This document shows, in pieces, positions 43,675 through 54,945 of a DNA stretch of 64,000 nt. Below the pieces are notes generated by a model. It did no database searches, was not told where the DNA came from, and saw only the letters and a list, made by a program, of their open reading frames with translations. This DNA is from Neoarius graeffei (taxonomy: Eukaryota > Chordata > Actinopteri > Siluriformes > Ariidae): NCBI RefSeq assembly GCF_027579695.1, contig NC_083570.1:97343463-97407462 (forward strand), read 5' to 3'. The number at the start of each line of letters is the position of its first letter. Position 1 is the stretch's first letter. The position numbers and the translations under genes were made by a program.

Positions 43675-44648
43675 CCTGTGTCCGAAATCGCTCACTCATT
43701 CACTACTCCCTACTCACTATATAGGGAATTACTATATAGAGGACTATACAGTGAGCTCATTGGTAAAATGAAAAAACGCTTTCGGACACTAGTCCGTTGC
43801 ACTGGTATTTACGTCATTACTGTCGCACAATTAAAACGTGCCAAATCAGTTGGCTGGTGGGTTTTCAAAATAATAAAACACATGCATGTGTTGTTTTTGT
43901 GATAAATACACATTATACTGAGTGTATTTCCCACATTAATAAATACAAAAGTACCTGCATCTTTCAAATTTTTTTTTTTTAATCAAGGCTGAATACTTTC
44001 TGGGGGCACGGTGGTGTAGTGGTTAGCGCTGTCGCCTCACAGCAAGAAGGTCCGGGTTCGAGCCCCGTGGCCGGCGAGGGCCTTTCTGTGTGGAGTTTGC
44101 ATGTTCTCCCCGTGCTCGCGTGGGTTTCCTCCAGGTGCTCCGGTTTCCCCCCACAGTCCAAAGACATGCAGGTTAGGTTAACTGGTGACTCTAAATTGAC
44201 CGTAGGTGTGAATGTGAGTGTGAATGGTTGTCTGTGTCTATGTGTCAGCCCTGTGATGACCTGGCGACTTGTCCAGGGTGTACCCCGCCTTTCGCCCGTA
44301 GTCAGCTGGGATAGGCTCCAGCTTGCCTGCGACCCTGTAGAACAGGATAAAGCGGCTACAGATAATGAGATGAGATGAATACTTTCTTCTTTGCCGCTGC
44401 CTTTTATTAAATCAAATTTGAGACTTTTAATTTGATTTCTTTCAGCGCGACTGCAATGCATGATGGGATATATTGCTTTGGTTAGTGACCATTATTGTAC
44501 ACTACTTTTTGTGATGCATTGTGGGATACTTTGAGTGCACTATATAGGGTGTAAATAATCCTCACTAAGGTTTCGGACAGCACTATAAAATGGCGTGCCC
44601 ACTATATAGTGCCCTATATAGTGAGTAGGGAGCGATTTCGGACACAGG
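43675..44648. mobile_element. MITE family M1, copy 1, with SINE inside
   Basis: Ends CCTGTGTCCGAAATCGCTC and its inverse. Internal CACTATATAGGG palindromic motifs. Copy 2 at 59581-60110 is inverted relative to it. Confidence 0.85.
44003..44376 (+). mobile_element. DANA/Mermaid-like SINE inside MITE
   Basis: Full length, plus strand. Target duplication TGAATACTTTCT on both sides (about 43990-44001 and 44377-44388). Confidence 0.94.
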
Positions 44649-45091
44649 GACAGAGTTCTGAAACACTGAGGATCTTAAGATGTACCGTTCGGCCAAAGTT
44701 CATCCGACTATTTTCCGTAAACATTTATGTCACATGCGGAATTTCAATGGTCTCTGTAAGTGGTGTTCCGCTTCTGCTGAAATTGTCAAGTTTTGCCACA
44801 CAGAAAGTGTGTTTACCTCGCTTGGATCATTGACAAGCTGAGGTAAAGCGAATTTTAGAAACACTGAGTTTACACCACCTTCTTATTTGAAGCAGAAGAG
44901 CCTTGTACTAATGTGCACTAGGTCCCATTAAGCACTCACTCCCTGTGATTTTTTTTTTTTTTAATTTAGGGTATTAGGAAATCAAAAAGTATAGTACTGG
45001 GTACATACAAAGATGTTTCAATTTTACCCCTTGTGCACCATAATTGGGACCAATAGCATGACCAGGGCCTTAACTCGTCACATCTCATTAC

Positions 45092-45193
45092 CTTGCTGCT
45101 GCAGAGCTCCTCATATGATCCATGAAATCCTCTTTTACTGGCCCAGCCAGGCAGAAAGTCCGGGTCAGGGACAATGATGGCCACCAGGCAGGC
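45092..45193 (-). CDS. acsl1: acsl1 exon
   Basis: A 102-nt phase 0 exon: acceptor GTTCCTCAG|GCC, residues ACLVAIIVPDPDFLPGW, KRGFHGSYEELCSSK, donor AAG|GTAATG. Matches the AFLIAIVVPD...KRGFEGSFEELC region of ACSL1 better than ACSL6 (RGIEGTYADLC). Part of the C-terminal subdomain that rotates between adenylation and thioesterification. Confidence 0.94.
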
Positions 45194-45439
45194 CTGAGGA
45201 ACAGGTACAATTCAAAAACACTTCATTTGAACTACCAGTATAGAATCATCATCAAATTAGTTTTAGTTTGCTCCATGTGTTTCTCCCACCATACAAGTAG
45301 TACTGGGACTTCAATATTTTACACATTGCATTAAAATATCTATAAACTGTCTCATGTTACATGTCATTATCTTTGAAGGAGACACACAACCATTGTGATT
45401 GCAGGTATGCAAATGGAGCAGAAAGATGTCCTGTCTCAC

Positions 45440-45583
45440 CTGGAGGCTGTCTCCATGCACAAAAGCCTGAGCCACAGCTTCACTCCGGACGTAAACGCTC
45501 TCGATCTTCTCCGGGGCAATGTACTCTCCTTGTGCCAGTTTAAAGATGTGCTTCTTACGGTCCACAATCTTCAGAGTGCCGTT
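45440..45583 (-). CDS. acsl1: acsl1 exon with second half of FACS motif
   Basis: A 144-nt phase 0 exon: acceptor CGGACAG|AAC, residues NGTLKIVDRKKHIFKLAQ, GEYIAPEKIESVY, VRSEAVAQAFVHGDSLQ, donor CAG|GTGAGA. NGTLKIVDRKK completes the fatty-acyl-CoA-synthetase signature begun in the upstream exon. The D-R-K-K segment binds ribose/ATP at the domain hinge. GEYIAPEKIE is invariant in the family. Confidence 0.96.
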
Positions 45584-45639
45584 CTGTCCGAAGATAACAA
45601 GACGCGTGACAATTAAAAATTAGATTGAGACTGTGATTA

Positions 45640-46850
45640 AAGTCACAGTGATTTGCTCTAGCTGTTACAAACCGGGACATCTGGTCACAGTACCCTATAG
45701 ATCCGGAACAGTAAGAGATACAGAATGACACTTAGTGAGGAAAAGTTGCGCCCTGCCGCCCTGAACAAAATAAAACGAGTGCTCTGAGAGCACAATATCC
45801 CCCGCTGGCAACTCTGCCATAACTCTGGTAAAATGCGTCTGAATTGAACGAAATTGCAATATGCGTATTAGCGACATATAACAAAGAATCCTGTCAAGTT
45901 TGGTGAAATTCCTCCAAAAATTATGAGACGGGTTGATTTCAGAAGGTGAGTACCCTTCCCGGGACGGACAGACGGCTGGACATCGCCATGACATAATCCC
46001 CCTTCGGGCCTTTCGGCCAGCGGGGGATATAAATTGTGAGAGGAGTTGATTTCAGAAGGAAAAAACACACTCTCATTAAATTGTCAAAGTATAATTTTGT
46101 TAATCAAGGGCTGTAACTTTGGTAAAATGTGATCGAGTTTAACAAAATTACAATATGCGTATTGTCGAAATATAACAATGCATCTTGTCAAGCTTCATGA
46201 AATTCCTCCAAAAATTGTGAGAGGAATTGATTTCAGAAGGCGAGTACCCCTTTCCTGGGACGGACAGACATCGCCACGACATAATCCCCCTATGGGCCTT
46301 TCGGCCAACGGGATAAAAACTGATTGAAAAAATCATGATAATTGACCGAGTTATAAGTGATTGAAAAAAAATTCAGTTTTTCATGGATCATTCCGGTTCG
46401 GTGATCCAGATCAGCACCAAAAGTCATAGCAACATAATTCAGCCCAGAGGTATTTGGTGATGACTGGTTGAAAACTGAGGGAGAAATAGCATCCTAAAAA
46501 ACATTATTATAATAATAATAACAATAATAATAATAACAACAACAACAAGATAGATACTGTGACTAAAGTCACAGTGATTTGCGCTAGCTGTTACAAAGTG
46601 GGACGTCTGGTCACCGTACCCTATAGATCCGGAATGGTAAGAGATATAGAATGACGCTTAGTGAGGAAAAAAGCCCGTTTTTCATGGATCATTCCAGTTC
46701 GGTGATCCAGATCAGCACCAAAAGTCATAGCAATGTAATTCAGCCCAGAGGTATTCTTCATGTGAAATTTGGCGATGATTGATTGAAAACTGATGGAGAT
46801 ACAGTAGTGTCCTAAAAACGTTACGAGGACAATAATAATAATAATAATAA
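45640..46850. repeat. Mosaic of repeated modules with 'cctttcggcc'
   Basis: Module A (AAAGTCACAGTGATTTGC...CCCTATAGATCCGGAA) is at 45640-45735 and 46560-46665. Module B (GTCAAGYTT...AAAATT-TGAGA...GACGGACAGAC...CGGGCCTTTCGGCC) is at about 45830-46030 and 46080-46315. Module C (TTTTTCATGGATCATTCC...AATTCAGCCCAGAGGTATT) is at 46373-46500 and 46676-46830. AAT-type microsatellites end two modules. Class unknown. Confidence 0.75.
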
Positions 46851-47122
46851 AGTAGGAAGCTCCTGAGTGAGAGTAACAATTTGCGCCAGTGCTGCTAGCG
46901 CAAATTAATAAGCGAGTCTTGTTCACTGCCGTGTCACACACATGCATGTTTCAGTTACAGAGCAAAAATAAATTTTAATAGGAAGTCGATCCACTATGTC
47001 TGAAGTTCACCAGAACTAGTTTATGCTGCGTACATGGAAGAGAATATAACTATACACTCACTCACTAGTTCACAAAATGGCTGGAAAAAACAAACTTCAA
47101 GGATTTTAAGTGTTAAACCCAC

Positions 47123-47239
47123 CGGTAGCCACTTGCCGATGTCTCCTGTGTGGAGCCAGCCGTCCTGATCGATGGCCTCCTCAGTCTTCTCTGGGTCTTT
47201 CAGATATCCCTTGAACACATTGGGTCCCTTCACACACAC
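47123..47239 (-). CDS. acsl1: acsl1 exon with first half of FACS motif
   Basis: A 117-nt phase 0 exon: acceptor GTGCTAG|GTG, residues [39 protein letters not shown], donor [19 protein letters not shown] is the first half of the FACS signature; its TGD Asp contacts the ribose of AMP in ANL enzymes. GKWLP (not GRWLP) argues against ACSL5. Confidence 0.96.
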
Positions 47240-47316
47240 CTAGCACCCAGACACACTGCTCAATTATAGCAAGCAAAAAAGTCTGAATACGAAGCTCAAG
47301 TGATCCAATCACACAC

Positions 47317-47405
47317 CTCTCCTTCTCCATTCACAGCGAAATAATTCATCTCTGCAACGTCCACCAGCTTCAGGATGTTACATGGCAGAGGAGCGCCGAC
47401 ATGAC
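47317..47405 (-). CDS. acsl1: acsl1 exon
   Basis: An 89-nt exon. The first two bases complete a Gly codon. Residues HVGAPLPCNILKLVDVAE, MNYFAVNGEGE. Acceptor GATTCCAG, donor GAG|GTGTGT. The EMNY tetrapeptide fits ACSL1 (ACSL6 has ELNY). Confidence 0.94.
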
Positions 47406-47647
47406 CTGGAATCAATAAAGCAGAAAACATAATTTAGTCGGCATGTAATGATATATCATGCGACGATAAATTTACAATGACTTGAGTCGATGAAATTAAT
47501 GAATCGTGATTATTATCAGGCTGCGTAATCGTCATTTTTCCTAGCTGTAATTGTGCTGTTTAGAGAGCACACGGACCAAAAACATAAAATAGCAGGAATA
47601 CGTGCGACTTCACCATAGGTGGAAGTAGCACAGCTCTAATTCTGTGA

Positions 47648-47649
<2 letters not shown>

Positions 47650-47711
<62 letters not shown>
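47650..47711. repeat. (CA)n microsatellite
   Basis: About 30 CA units followed by A10, in the acsl1 intron. Confidence 0.95.
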
Positions 47712-47715
<4 letters not shown>

Positions 47716-48067
47716 AAAAACCAGATCTAAAATGGGAAAGAACTGTCGTGTGATTGAGTACAAATAGATTTAACAAGAAATTGGAGCTCTTTTCTCTTTA
47801 CAGACTGCTGAAAGATAAAGAAAAGAGAAGAAAATCAAGGTAGTACAAAGTTCATAAAGGTTTATTAAGAAAAGGCCTATTTGGTATTAACTTTTTTCAT
47901 TTTTAATAAAAGGAATATTTTAGTTAATAGGTGATTATATTTTACTCCAACCTTTACAAATGTGCATAAATAATTATTGTTGGTTATTAAGAAAATGAAA
48001 TGAAAGGGGTTTTTTTTTAGGGCTGTCGAAGTTAACAGGATAACACCTTAACGCAAATTCCATTTAA

Positions 48068-48812
48068 AGTTAGACAGACTTTCGAGTTCGTAAAATCGGT
48101 GAAATTTAGTTCCGTCTGAAATGTGGTCATTGTGATAGTTTTCTTTATTTCTGTAATATCTCACAAAAAACAGGCCGTTCTGTGTCTGGGAAGTTATTTA
48201 ATTTGAAGGGATTCCCGAGCAAATCATGTGCATGAAATCGCTCGCTTCGCACAGTCAAGCAGACAGAGGAAGTCCGTATGTGTGCATGTGTGTGTGTGTG
48301 CGTGCGCGCGCGCAGGTTTACCTTTGACCGTGCACTGACAGTTCCATCATTCTGTTGCTAAACAAACAGCTGATCACACCGAGGTGCTCGCTGACCGCCG
48401 ATATTTATTAGTTTGGTCCTACGTTTCCTTTCCTTCGTATATAACATAACGTCTTTTCTTCTCGCTTTCCGTGACTGTACTCAGTCTTCCACGTTTCATT
48501 CGCACACTCACGTCCTCCATTTTTCTCTCCTGTTTCAAATTTCTATCCCACAATGCTTTGTGCAAATGGGGAAAGCCCACCATGTGATGCATGATGTAGT
48601 ATCTTGTATTGGGTCATGGTGAAGCAGGAAAAAATAGAGAATTTAGGGCCACATGGCTTTAAATTCACTAATTGTTCTATAAAAAAAACTAATAAGATTG
48701 GAAGTCTGTGATTCGAATTCAGTAGCTTTCGATCCACTAAACAAAAATAATTGGGTGTTGGGAAAATTCTTTTTATGACTTACACTTGAAAAATCTGAAA
48801 GGCAGTCTACCT
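48068..48812 (-). mobile_element. TTAA-target element, copy 3
   Basis: TTAA at 48064-48067 and 48813-48816. Ends AGTTAGACAGACTTTC and, inverted, AGGTAGACTGCCTTTC. Homologous in inverse to 7840-8746 without that copy's SINE. Confidence 0.75.
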
Positions 48813-49051
48813 TTAATGCCACAAATTTTTTTGACGCCCGATTAACGCATGCAAGTCCTGTGCCTCTCCCCCATAGTTTGGGAAATCAGGAAGTGACGTG
48901 GCGCGAGCGTGCGAGCGATGCAGCGAGTCATGATAAAGTGCACTTATGGACAGAATCAACTTATACTGTTGCATTCGGACTGTTTACACAAAATGTGCCT
49001 TTATTTTATACGGTTTTGATGGTCCAAAGGGGAGAAAAGATGATGTGTTAA

Positions 49052-49780
49052 AGGAACAGTCCACCGTATTTCCATAATGAAATATGCTCTTATCTGAATT
49101 GAGACGAGCTGCTCCGTACCTCTCCGAGCTTTGCGCGACCTGCCAGTCAGTCAGACGCAGTCAGACACGCTGTCACTCCTGTTAGCAATGTAGCTAGGCT
49201 CAGTATGGCCAATGGTATTTTTTGGGGCTGTAGTTAGATGCGACCAAACTCTTCCGCGTTTTTCCTGTTTACATAGGTTTATATGACCAGTGATATGAAA
49301 CAAGTTCAGTTACACAAATTGAAACGTAGCGATTTTCTATGCTATGGAAAGTCCGCACTATAATGACAGGCGTACTAACACCTTCTGCGCGCTTCGGCAG
49401 CGCATTGATATCTGAGCTCCGTATCAATGCGCTGCCGAAGCGCGCAGAAGGTGTTAGTACGCCTGTCATTATAGTGCGCACTTTCCATAGCATAGAAAAT
49501 CGCTACGTTTCAATTTGTGTAACTGAACTTGTTTCATATCACTGGTCATATAAACCTATGTAAACAGGAAAAACGCGGAAGAGTTTGGTCGCATCTAACT
49601 ACAGCCCCAAAAAATACCATTGGCCATACTGAGCCTAGCTACATTGCTAACAGGAGTGACAGCGCGTCTGACTGCGTCTGACTGACTGGGAGGTCGCGCA
49701 AAGCTCGGAGAGGTACGGAGCAGCTCGTCTCAATTCAGATAAGAGCACATTTCATTATGGAAATACGGTGGACTGTTCCT
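49052..49780. mobile_element. 729-bp near-perfect palindrome (fold-back element)
   Basis: Arms of about 359 bp run from AGGAACAGTCCACCGTA inward to ATTGATA and outward again from TATCAAT. The loop is about 11 nt at 49411-49421. TTAA at 49048-49051 and 49781-49784 is the target duplication. The arms differ at only a few positions. No coding function; mirror-image open frames arise from the symmetry. Confidence 0.95.
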
Positions 49781-50238
49781 TTAAGGTCCAGGTGTGCGTG
49801 TGTGTGGAGAGTGATGTAAAAAAAAAAAAAAAGTGTTTATAAATGCAGTTTTTGCTCATGAAATGTTCTGTATATTTCCCAGTGAACTTTTGCATTTTAC
49901 TGGAAAACATCTTTATGAGCTGTGTGGCTTCACAAATGTATTTATTTGGGTTTTGTATTTTTATTTTCTTTATTTAAAGATGGCCACTACTGTTGTCCAG
50001 AGTCCACACCACCGAGTGTGTTCAGTTTATTTTATAGTATAGTTTGAGGCTGGCGGTTAAGTCCAGGACTAAAGAAAAATACTATATTGTTTTGTTCACA
50101 GTGAATTATGTTTCCTGGGTCCAGCCTTATCCTTCCTGACCTGGCCACATGCATTTGCATAAAGTAAGCGGATTTGTCCACGCTCACTCGTCAAAAACTT
50201 GAAAAAAAATCCCTTTAAGGTACCTTTAGAACAGATAA

Positions 50239-50246
<8 letters not shown>

Positions 50247-50306
<60 letters not shown>
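50247..50306. repeat. (TA)n microsatellite
   Basis: About 30 TA units inside the composite element. Confidence 0.95.
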
Positions 50307-50309
<3 letters not shown>

Positions 50310-50567
50310 ATTAATTTATGACTAATCATGAGTTAACTATGGAGAATAATGCGATTAATAGCGAATAAATATTTTAATCGTTTGACAGCCCTAGGTTTTT
50401 TTTTGTTTTTATTTAACAAAAGGAATATTTAGGTTGATAAACAAGAGGAAAATTTCCTTCATTTAATATTTTTTCAAAAATATAATGGGGAAAATCGAAT
50501 CGTGAATCCAATATTGTGAATCAAATCGTGATGTGCCTACAATTTAGTGTGTAGGAGTGTGTGTTAC

Positions 50568-50640
50568 CTGCTACCCAGTCTCCTGGTAATGTGATCGTGC
50601 AGCCGGCTGTACACTCGGTCTGGCCGTAGCCTTCATAAAA
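50568..50640 (-). CDS. acsl1: acsl1 exon with ATP-binding YGQTE motif
   Basis: A 73-nt exon: acceptor CTGTTCAG|TTT, residues FYEGYGQTECTAGC, TITLPGDWVA, plus the first base of a Gly codon. Donor GCAG|GTAACA. YGQTE is the second ATP/AMP-binding motif of adenylate-forming enzymes; FYEGYGQTECTAGC is as in ACSL1 (ACSL6 has VYEG). A hAT element begins only 29 nt upstream of the acceptor. Confidence 0.96.
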
Positions 50641-50669
50641 CTGAACAGAGACAAAAACAGGGTTAAACC

Positions 50670-52891
50670 CATGGGCGTCGCCACCATTGAATGTGAAGGG
50701 GACGTGCCCCCTTCACATTTCATAATTCTTCGTTTGGACCCCCCCCACATTTAACATAAAATATTAGTTCACCCAGCGCCGTTTCTATTGCTTCGTGAAA
50801 GAATCCATTCCACTTGATCGATAAGAGAATACACATACCACTGAAAATCCACTTCGGGTTTTCCGGGCGTTCCCTACAACAACTCACCGCACGCAAGTGA
50901 AGTGAATCTCAGTGCAAGCAGAGAAATTTTGGTGCAAGGTGCAGCTGCTCGAAAGTGGAGGAGGTGACGTCAGCCCCATTGCCACCTCACGATGCCTAGC
51001 TTTTGCTAAAACCTTATTCTTTTGTAATATGCCCTCAAAATTAACCCTAGGCCACGTTAAATTAATGTTCAACAATGAAATAAGCTTAGCCTAATGGGGT
51101 ATTCTTGGTTGATGATGATTTGTTTGCAGTATTTGCTCCTCCCCAGACACAATGGACATAAGGACATTCTTTACAAAGAAGCGGAAAGTCAGTCAAAATT
51201 TCCCCACAGGACAGGGTTTTTTTTTTTGTCCCAATGGAAATGTTAGTGCAGTTAGCTGGCTAGTCAATGTTAGGAGATGTATCAGCTAGCTTAATGTTAG
51301 CTATCATTTAATTCAAACCCAGTAGGCCTGCCTTACTGTAATGCCAAGAATGAGGTCAAGTCTGCTCTGATGATATTTATTGAGTCCTTGTTTTGTCTGG
51401 TCTTTGGCAGTTTTCTGGAAAGTAAGATGGGAAATCAGTGTATGGGGAAGGAATAGTAGAAAGGAAAGCGATGGAGAGAGATGGATGTTATTCCAGGTGG
51501 ATTGTGAAGGAAAGGGGGATAAAAGTTATGAAGTGGTAGAAATTGTGGTGGCACCAATGTAAGAAGGAGTTCTATCTATAAATCTATTTGTTATACTAAT
51601 CTGTAAATGCTACTGTAGTACCACCATTGCATGTAGGTTGACGAAACTGCACTTGTTCATTGTGTGAAGTTCTCTTTTATGTGTCATTGCTTGACCCAGT
51701 GTAATTTTGTGTTATGAAGACTGCATGATGCCATGGCATTTTTGTTATGACGATCACTAAATCGGAAAAAAGTAAAATGCACCCACTAAAGCCACTGTTG
51801 GTGGTTAGCAAAATTGCACCTGTTCATTGTGTGAAGTTATTTTTTTTATGTGTCACCGTTGTGTGATTTTGTGTTATGAAGTTTGCATGATGCCATGTCA
51901 TGCCTGTTCGTTGTGTGAAATTATGAATATTCTTATTTTTAAACATACAGTTGAGTGTCACTATTGCTTGGCACAGTGGCATGTTGTGTTGCATCTACAA
52001 CTAAATAAAAAAGGAAAGACACAAAATAAAAAGTAAAATGCACCCATAAAGTCATTGTTGGTGATAAATTGTGTCACATTCATCTCATTATCTTAGGCAG
52101 AGCAGTGGGTTTAAAAACAGGCTGATGAATATATGGACTAGTTGAATGAGGACTAAGGGCCTCTGCATGCTCTTGTGACAAGGCTTTCACAGATAGCTTT
52201 TCGCAGACAGTTGTAATTTATCGTTGAGCAGGGAGTAATAGGCGTGCGCGATGTTATTCACCGCCACAACGCAAGGGGGCACGAAGTTGCGAAATCGCTA
52301 GGAGTAGTTGGTGGGTGTGGTTAGTGGAGTGTTTATCCTCTGGTTACTTATAATGACTAGAACTGGAGTCGTATAGATGTACGTACTTCCTCACTTCCTC
52401 GATCAACCGCTCTTCGTGCTGCTCCATCTTCGCTCGTGTTTTTAAAAATGGCGGTAGTGAAAACAAACCAAACCAGGAAAGTAGGGAAGCGGAAGTGCGT
52501 GTACAGCGGATGTAGAGTGGACCTGGAGTGGACCAATCAGAGCCCTCTTGTCTGCGACGCTGTCTGCGAGGCTTCTGCGGTGGTCACAATTTTTGGGAGG
52601 TGTGCGCAGAGCGTCTGCGAAGGTGGGGGGACTACGCAGACGCCATCTGCGACGCCATCTGCGAGGACTGCGTTGTCAGCATAAATTGGCCTTTACCGGT
52701 ATTGTTGAGTCTCTAAAATAGTCATTGAATTAAGTGACTTTTGTAGGTAAAATTAGGTGTTTAACAATCTGTTAAAAATACACCAGGATGCAGGAAATGG
52801 CATCTAATTAATTACAATTTTTCTGGGGGAGGACCCCCAGACCCCCCACCAGTGTGTCCCCTCCACATTAAAGATGCTTCTGACGTCCCTG
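50670..52891 (+). mobile_element. hAT element with TTF/ZMYM-like start
   Basis: 2222 bp, ends CATGGGCGTC and inverse CAGGGACGTC. Exact 8-bp duplication GTTAAACC at 50662-50669 and 52892-52899. At 51152 a frame reads MDIRTFFTKKRKVSQNF, resembling the start of ZMYM1-like hAT transposases. The rest of the transposase is not seen. Confidence 0.82.
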
Positions 52892-52965
52892 GTTAAACCC
52901 AAAGAGGCAAGCTGGACACGGAAATTAATCATTCAAATAAAGACAAACGCTTTCATTGTTACATA

Positions 52966-54577
52966 CAGTGTCTTGCAAAAAGTATTCATCCCCCTTGAAG
53001 TTTGTCCTGTTTTGTTGCATTACAAGCTGGAATTAAAATGGATTTTGGGGGGGATAGCACCATTTGATTTACACAACATACCGACAACTTTCAAGGTGAA
53101 AACTTGTTTTATTGTGACATAAATAATAATTAAGATGAAAAAAAAAACAGAAATCCGGAGTGTGCATAGGTATTCACCCCCTTTTGTATGAAACCCCTAA
53201 ATAAGAGCCGGTCCAACCCATTCACTTCATAAGTCACATAATTAGTTTATTAAGATCAACTGTGTGCAATCAAAGTGTCACATGATCTGTCACATGATGT
53301 CTGTATAAACCAACCTGTTCTGGAAGGACCCTGACTCTGCAACACTACTAAGCAAGCAACATGAAAAACAAGGAGCCTCCAAACAGGTCAGAGACAAAGT
53401 TCTGGAGAAGTATAGATCAGGGTTGGGTTATAAAAAACGTCCCAAACTTTGAATATCCCACGGAGCACCATTAAATCCATGATAGCAAAATGGAAAGAAT
53501 ATGGCACCACTACAAATCTGACAAGAGAAGGCCGTCCAACAAAACTTACAGACCGGGCAAGGAGGGCATTAATCAGAGATGCAACAAAAATACCAAAGAT
53601 AACACTGAAGGAGCTGCAAAGATCCACAGCGGAGATGGAAGTATCTGTCCACAAGACCACTTTAAGCCGTACACTCCACAGAGCGGAGCTTTATGGAAGA
53701 GTGGCCAGAAAAAAGTCACTGCTTAAAAAAAATTCACGTTTGGAGTTTGCCCAACAGCATGTGGCAGACTCCCCAAACACATGGAACAAGATTCTCTGGT
53801 CAGATAAGACTAAAATTGATCTTTTTGGCCATCATGGGAAATGCCATTCATGGCACAAACCCAACACCCTGAGAACACCATTCCTACAGTGAAGCATGGT
53901 GGTGGCAGCATCATGCTGTGGGGATATTTTTCATCTGCAGGGACAGCAAAGCTGGTCAGGACTGAAGGAAAGATGGATGGCACGAAATACAGGGCAATTC
54001 TGGAGGAAAACCTGTTTGAGTCGGCCAGAGGTTTAAGACCTGGATGAAGGCTCATGTTCCAGCAGCACAATGACCCTAAACATACTACTAAAGCTACACT
54101 GGAGTGGTTTAAAGGGAAGCATTTAAATGTCTTGGAATGGCCTAATCAAAGCCCAGACCTCAGTCCAATTGAGAATCTGTGGCATAACTTGAAGATCGCT
54201 GTACACCAACGCAACCCATCTAACTTGAAGGAGTTGGAGCAGTTTTGTCTTGAGGAATGGGCAAAAATCCCAGTGGCTAGATGTGCTAAGCTAATAGAGA
54301 CATACCCCAAGAGACTTGCAGCTGTAACTGCAGCAAAAGGTGGCTCTACAAAGTATTGACTTTGATGGGTGAATACCTATGGACACTCCAGATTTCTGTT
54401 TTTTCAACTTAATTATTGTTTGTGTCACAATAAAACAACAATTTTCACCTTTAAAGTGGTAGGCATGTTGGGTAAATCAAATGGTGCTAACTGCCCAAAA
54501 ATCCATTTTAATTCCAGCTTGTAATGCGACAAAACAGGACAAACACAAAAGGGGATGAATACTTTTGCAAGGCACTG
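52966..54577 (+). mobile_element. Tc1-like transposon, family 3
   Basis: 1612 bp, CAGTGTCTTGCAAAAAGTATTC and inverted CTTTTGCAAGGCACTG ends, TA on both sides. Terminal repeats of about 200 bp. Confidence 0.94.
53361..54359 (+). pseudogene. Tc1-like transposase, frameshifted
   Basis: Homology starts at MKNKEPPNRSE and ends at GGSTKY, split over at least four frames (shifts near 53440, 53870, 54045). The first catalytic D is present (LWSDKTKID, with E to K after it). The second reads FQQHNDPKH, so the catalytic D is replaced by H. The E block is [10 protein letters not shown]. Dead copy. Confidence 0.93.
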
Positions 54578-54945
54578 TATTTTGTCTAACATTCAATTTA
54601 ATTACTATAGTACTTTTAAGAATCGTCACAAAGCAGTTTCACAGAAACCCAGATGTAGATTTAGATCTCTAATAAGCAATCCAGTGAAGTGACAGCAGCA
54701 ATGACATCCAGACACTCGGATTATAGATCATTACTCTTCTGCAAACGTATACTATATGTTCAAATAGTGGCAAATGTTTTGAAACTAGAACGTCAAGGAC
54801 GTATGAGCTCATCTGGCCTGCCATCAAAACAACCATGAGTACCAAAACATCCAAAAGAACTGAAATGTGACAGAGAGGACCAACCTCCACGACAAATTAT
54901 TTACAACAGGAAAATCAACAAAGGACTAATTTTGTTCCCCGAGTG
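54578..54945. other. acsl1 intron, unclassified
   Basis: No recognisable feature. Confidence 0.35.

Larger units (their letters stand above)
48019..50393. mobile_element. Composite element with TAGGGCTGTC ends
   Basis: The left end TAGGGCTGTCGAAGTTAAC and right end TTTGACAGCCCTA are inverted repeats. Similar TTAACGCGATTAAT-rich ends are, from memory, a common fish DNA element (hAT-like). It contains a TTAA element (48068-48812), the palindrome (49052-49780) and (TA)n. Confidence 0.55.

Noticed and set aside
49269-49563. Two identical 74-codon proteins on opposite strands
   Set aside because: They are mirror images produced by the 729-bp palindrome.
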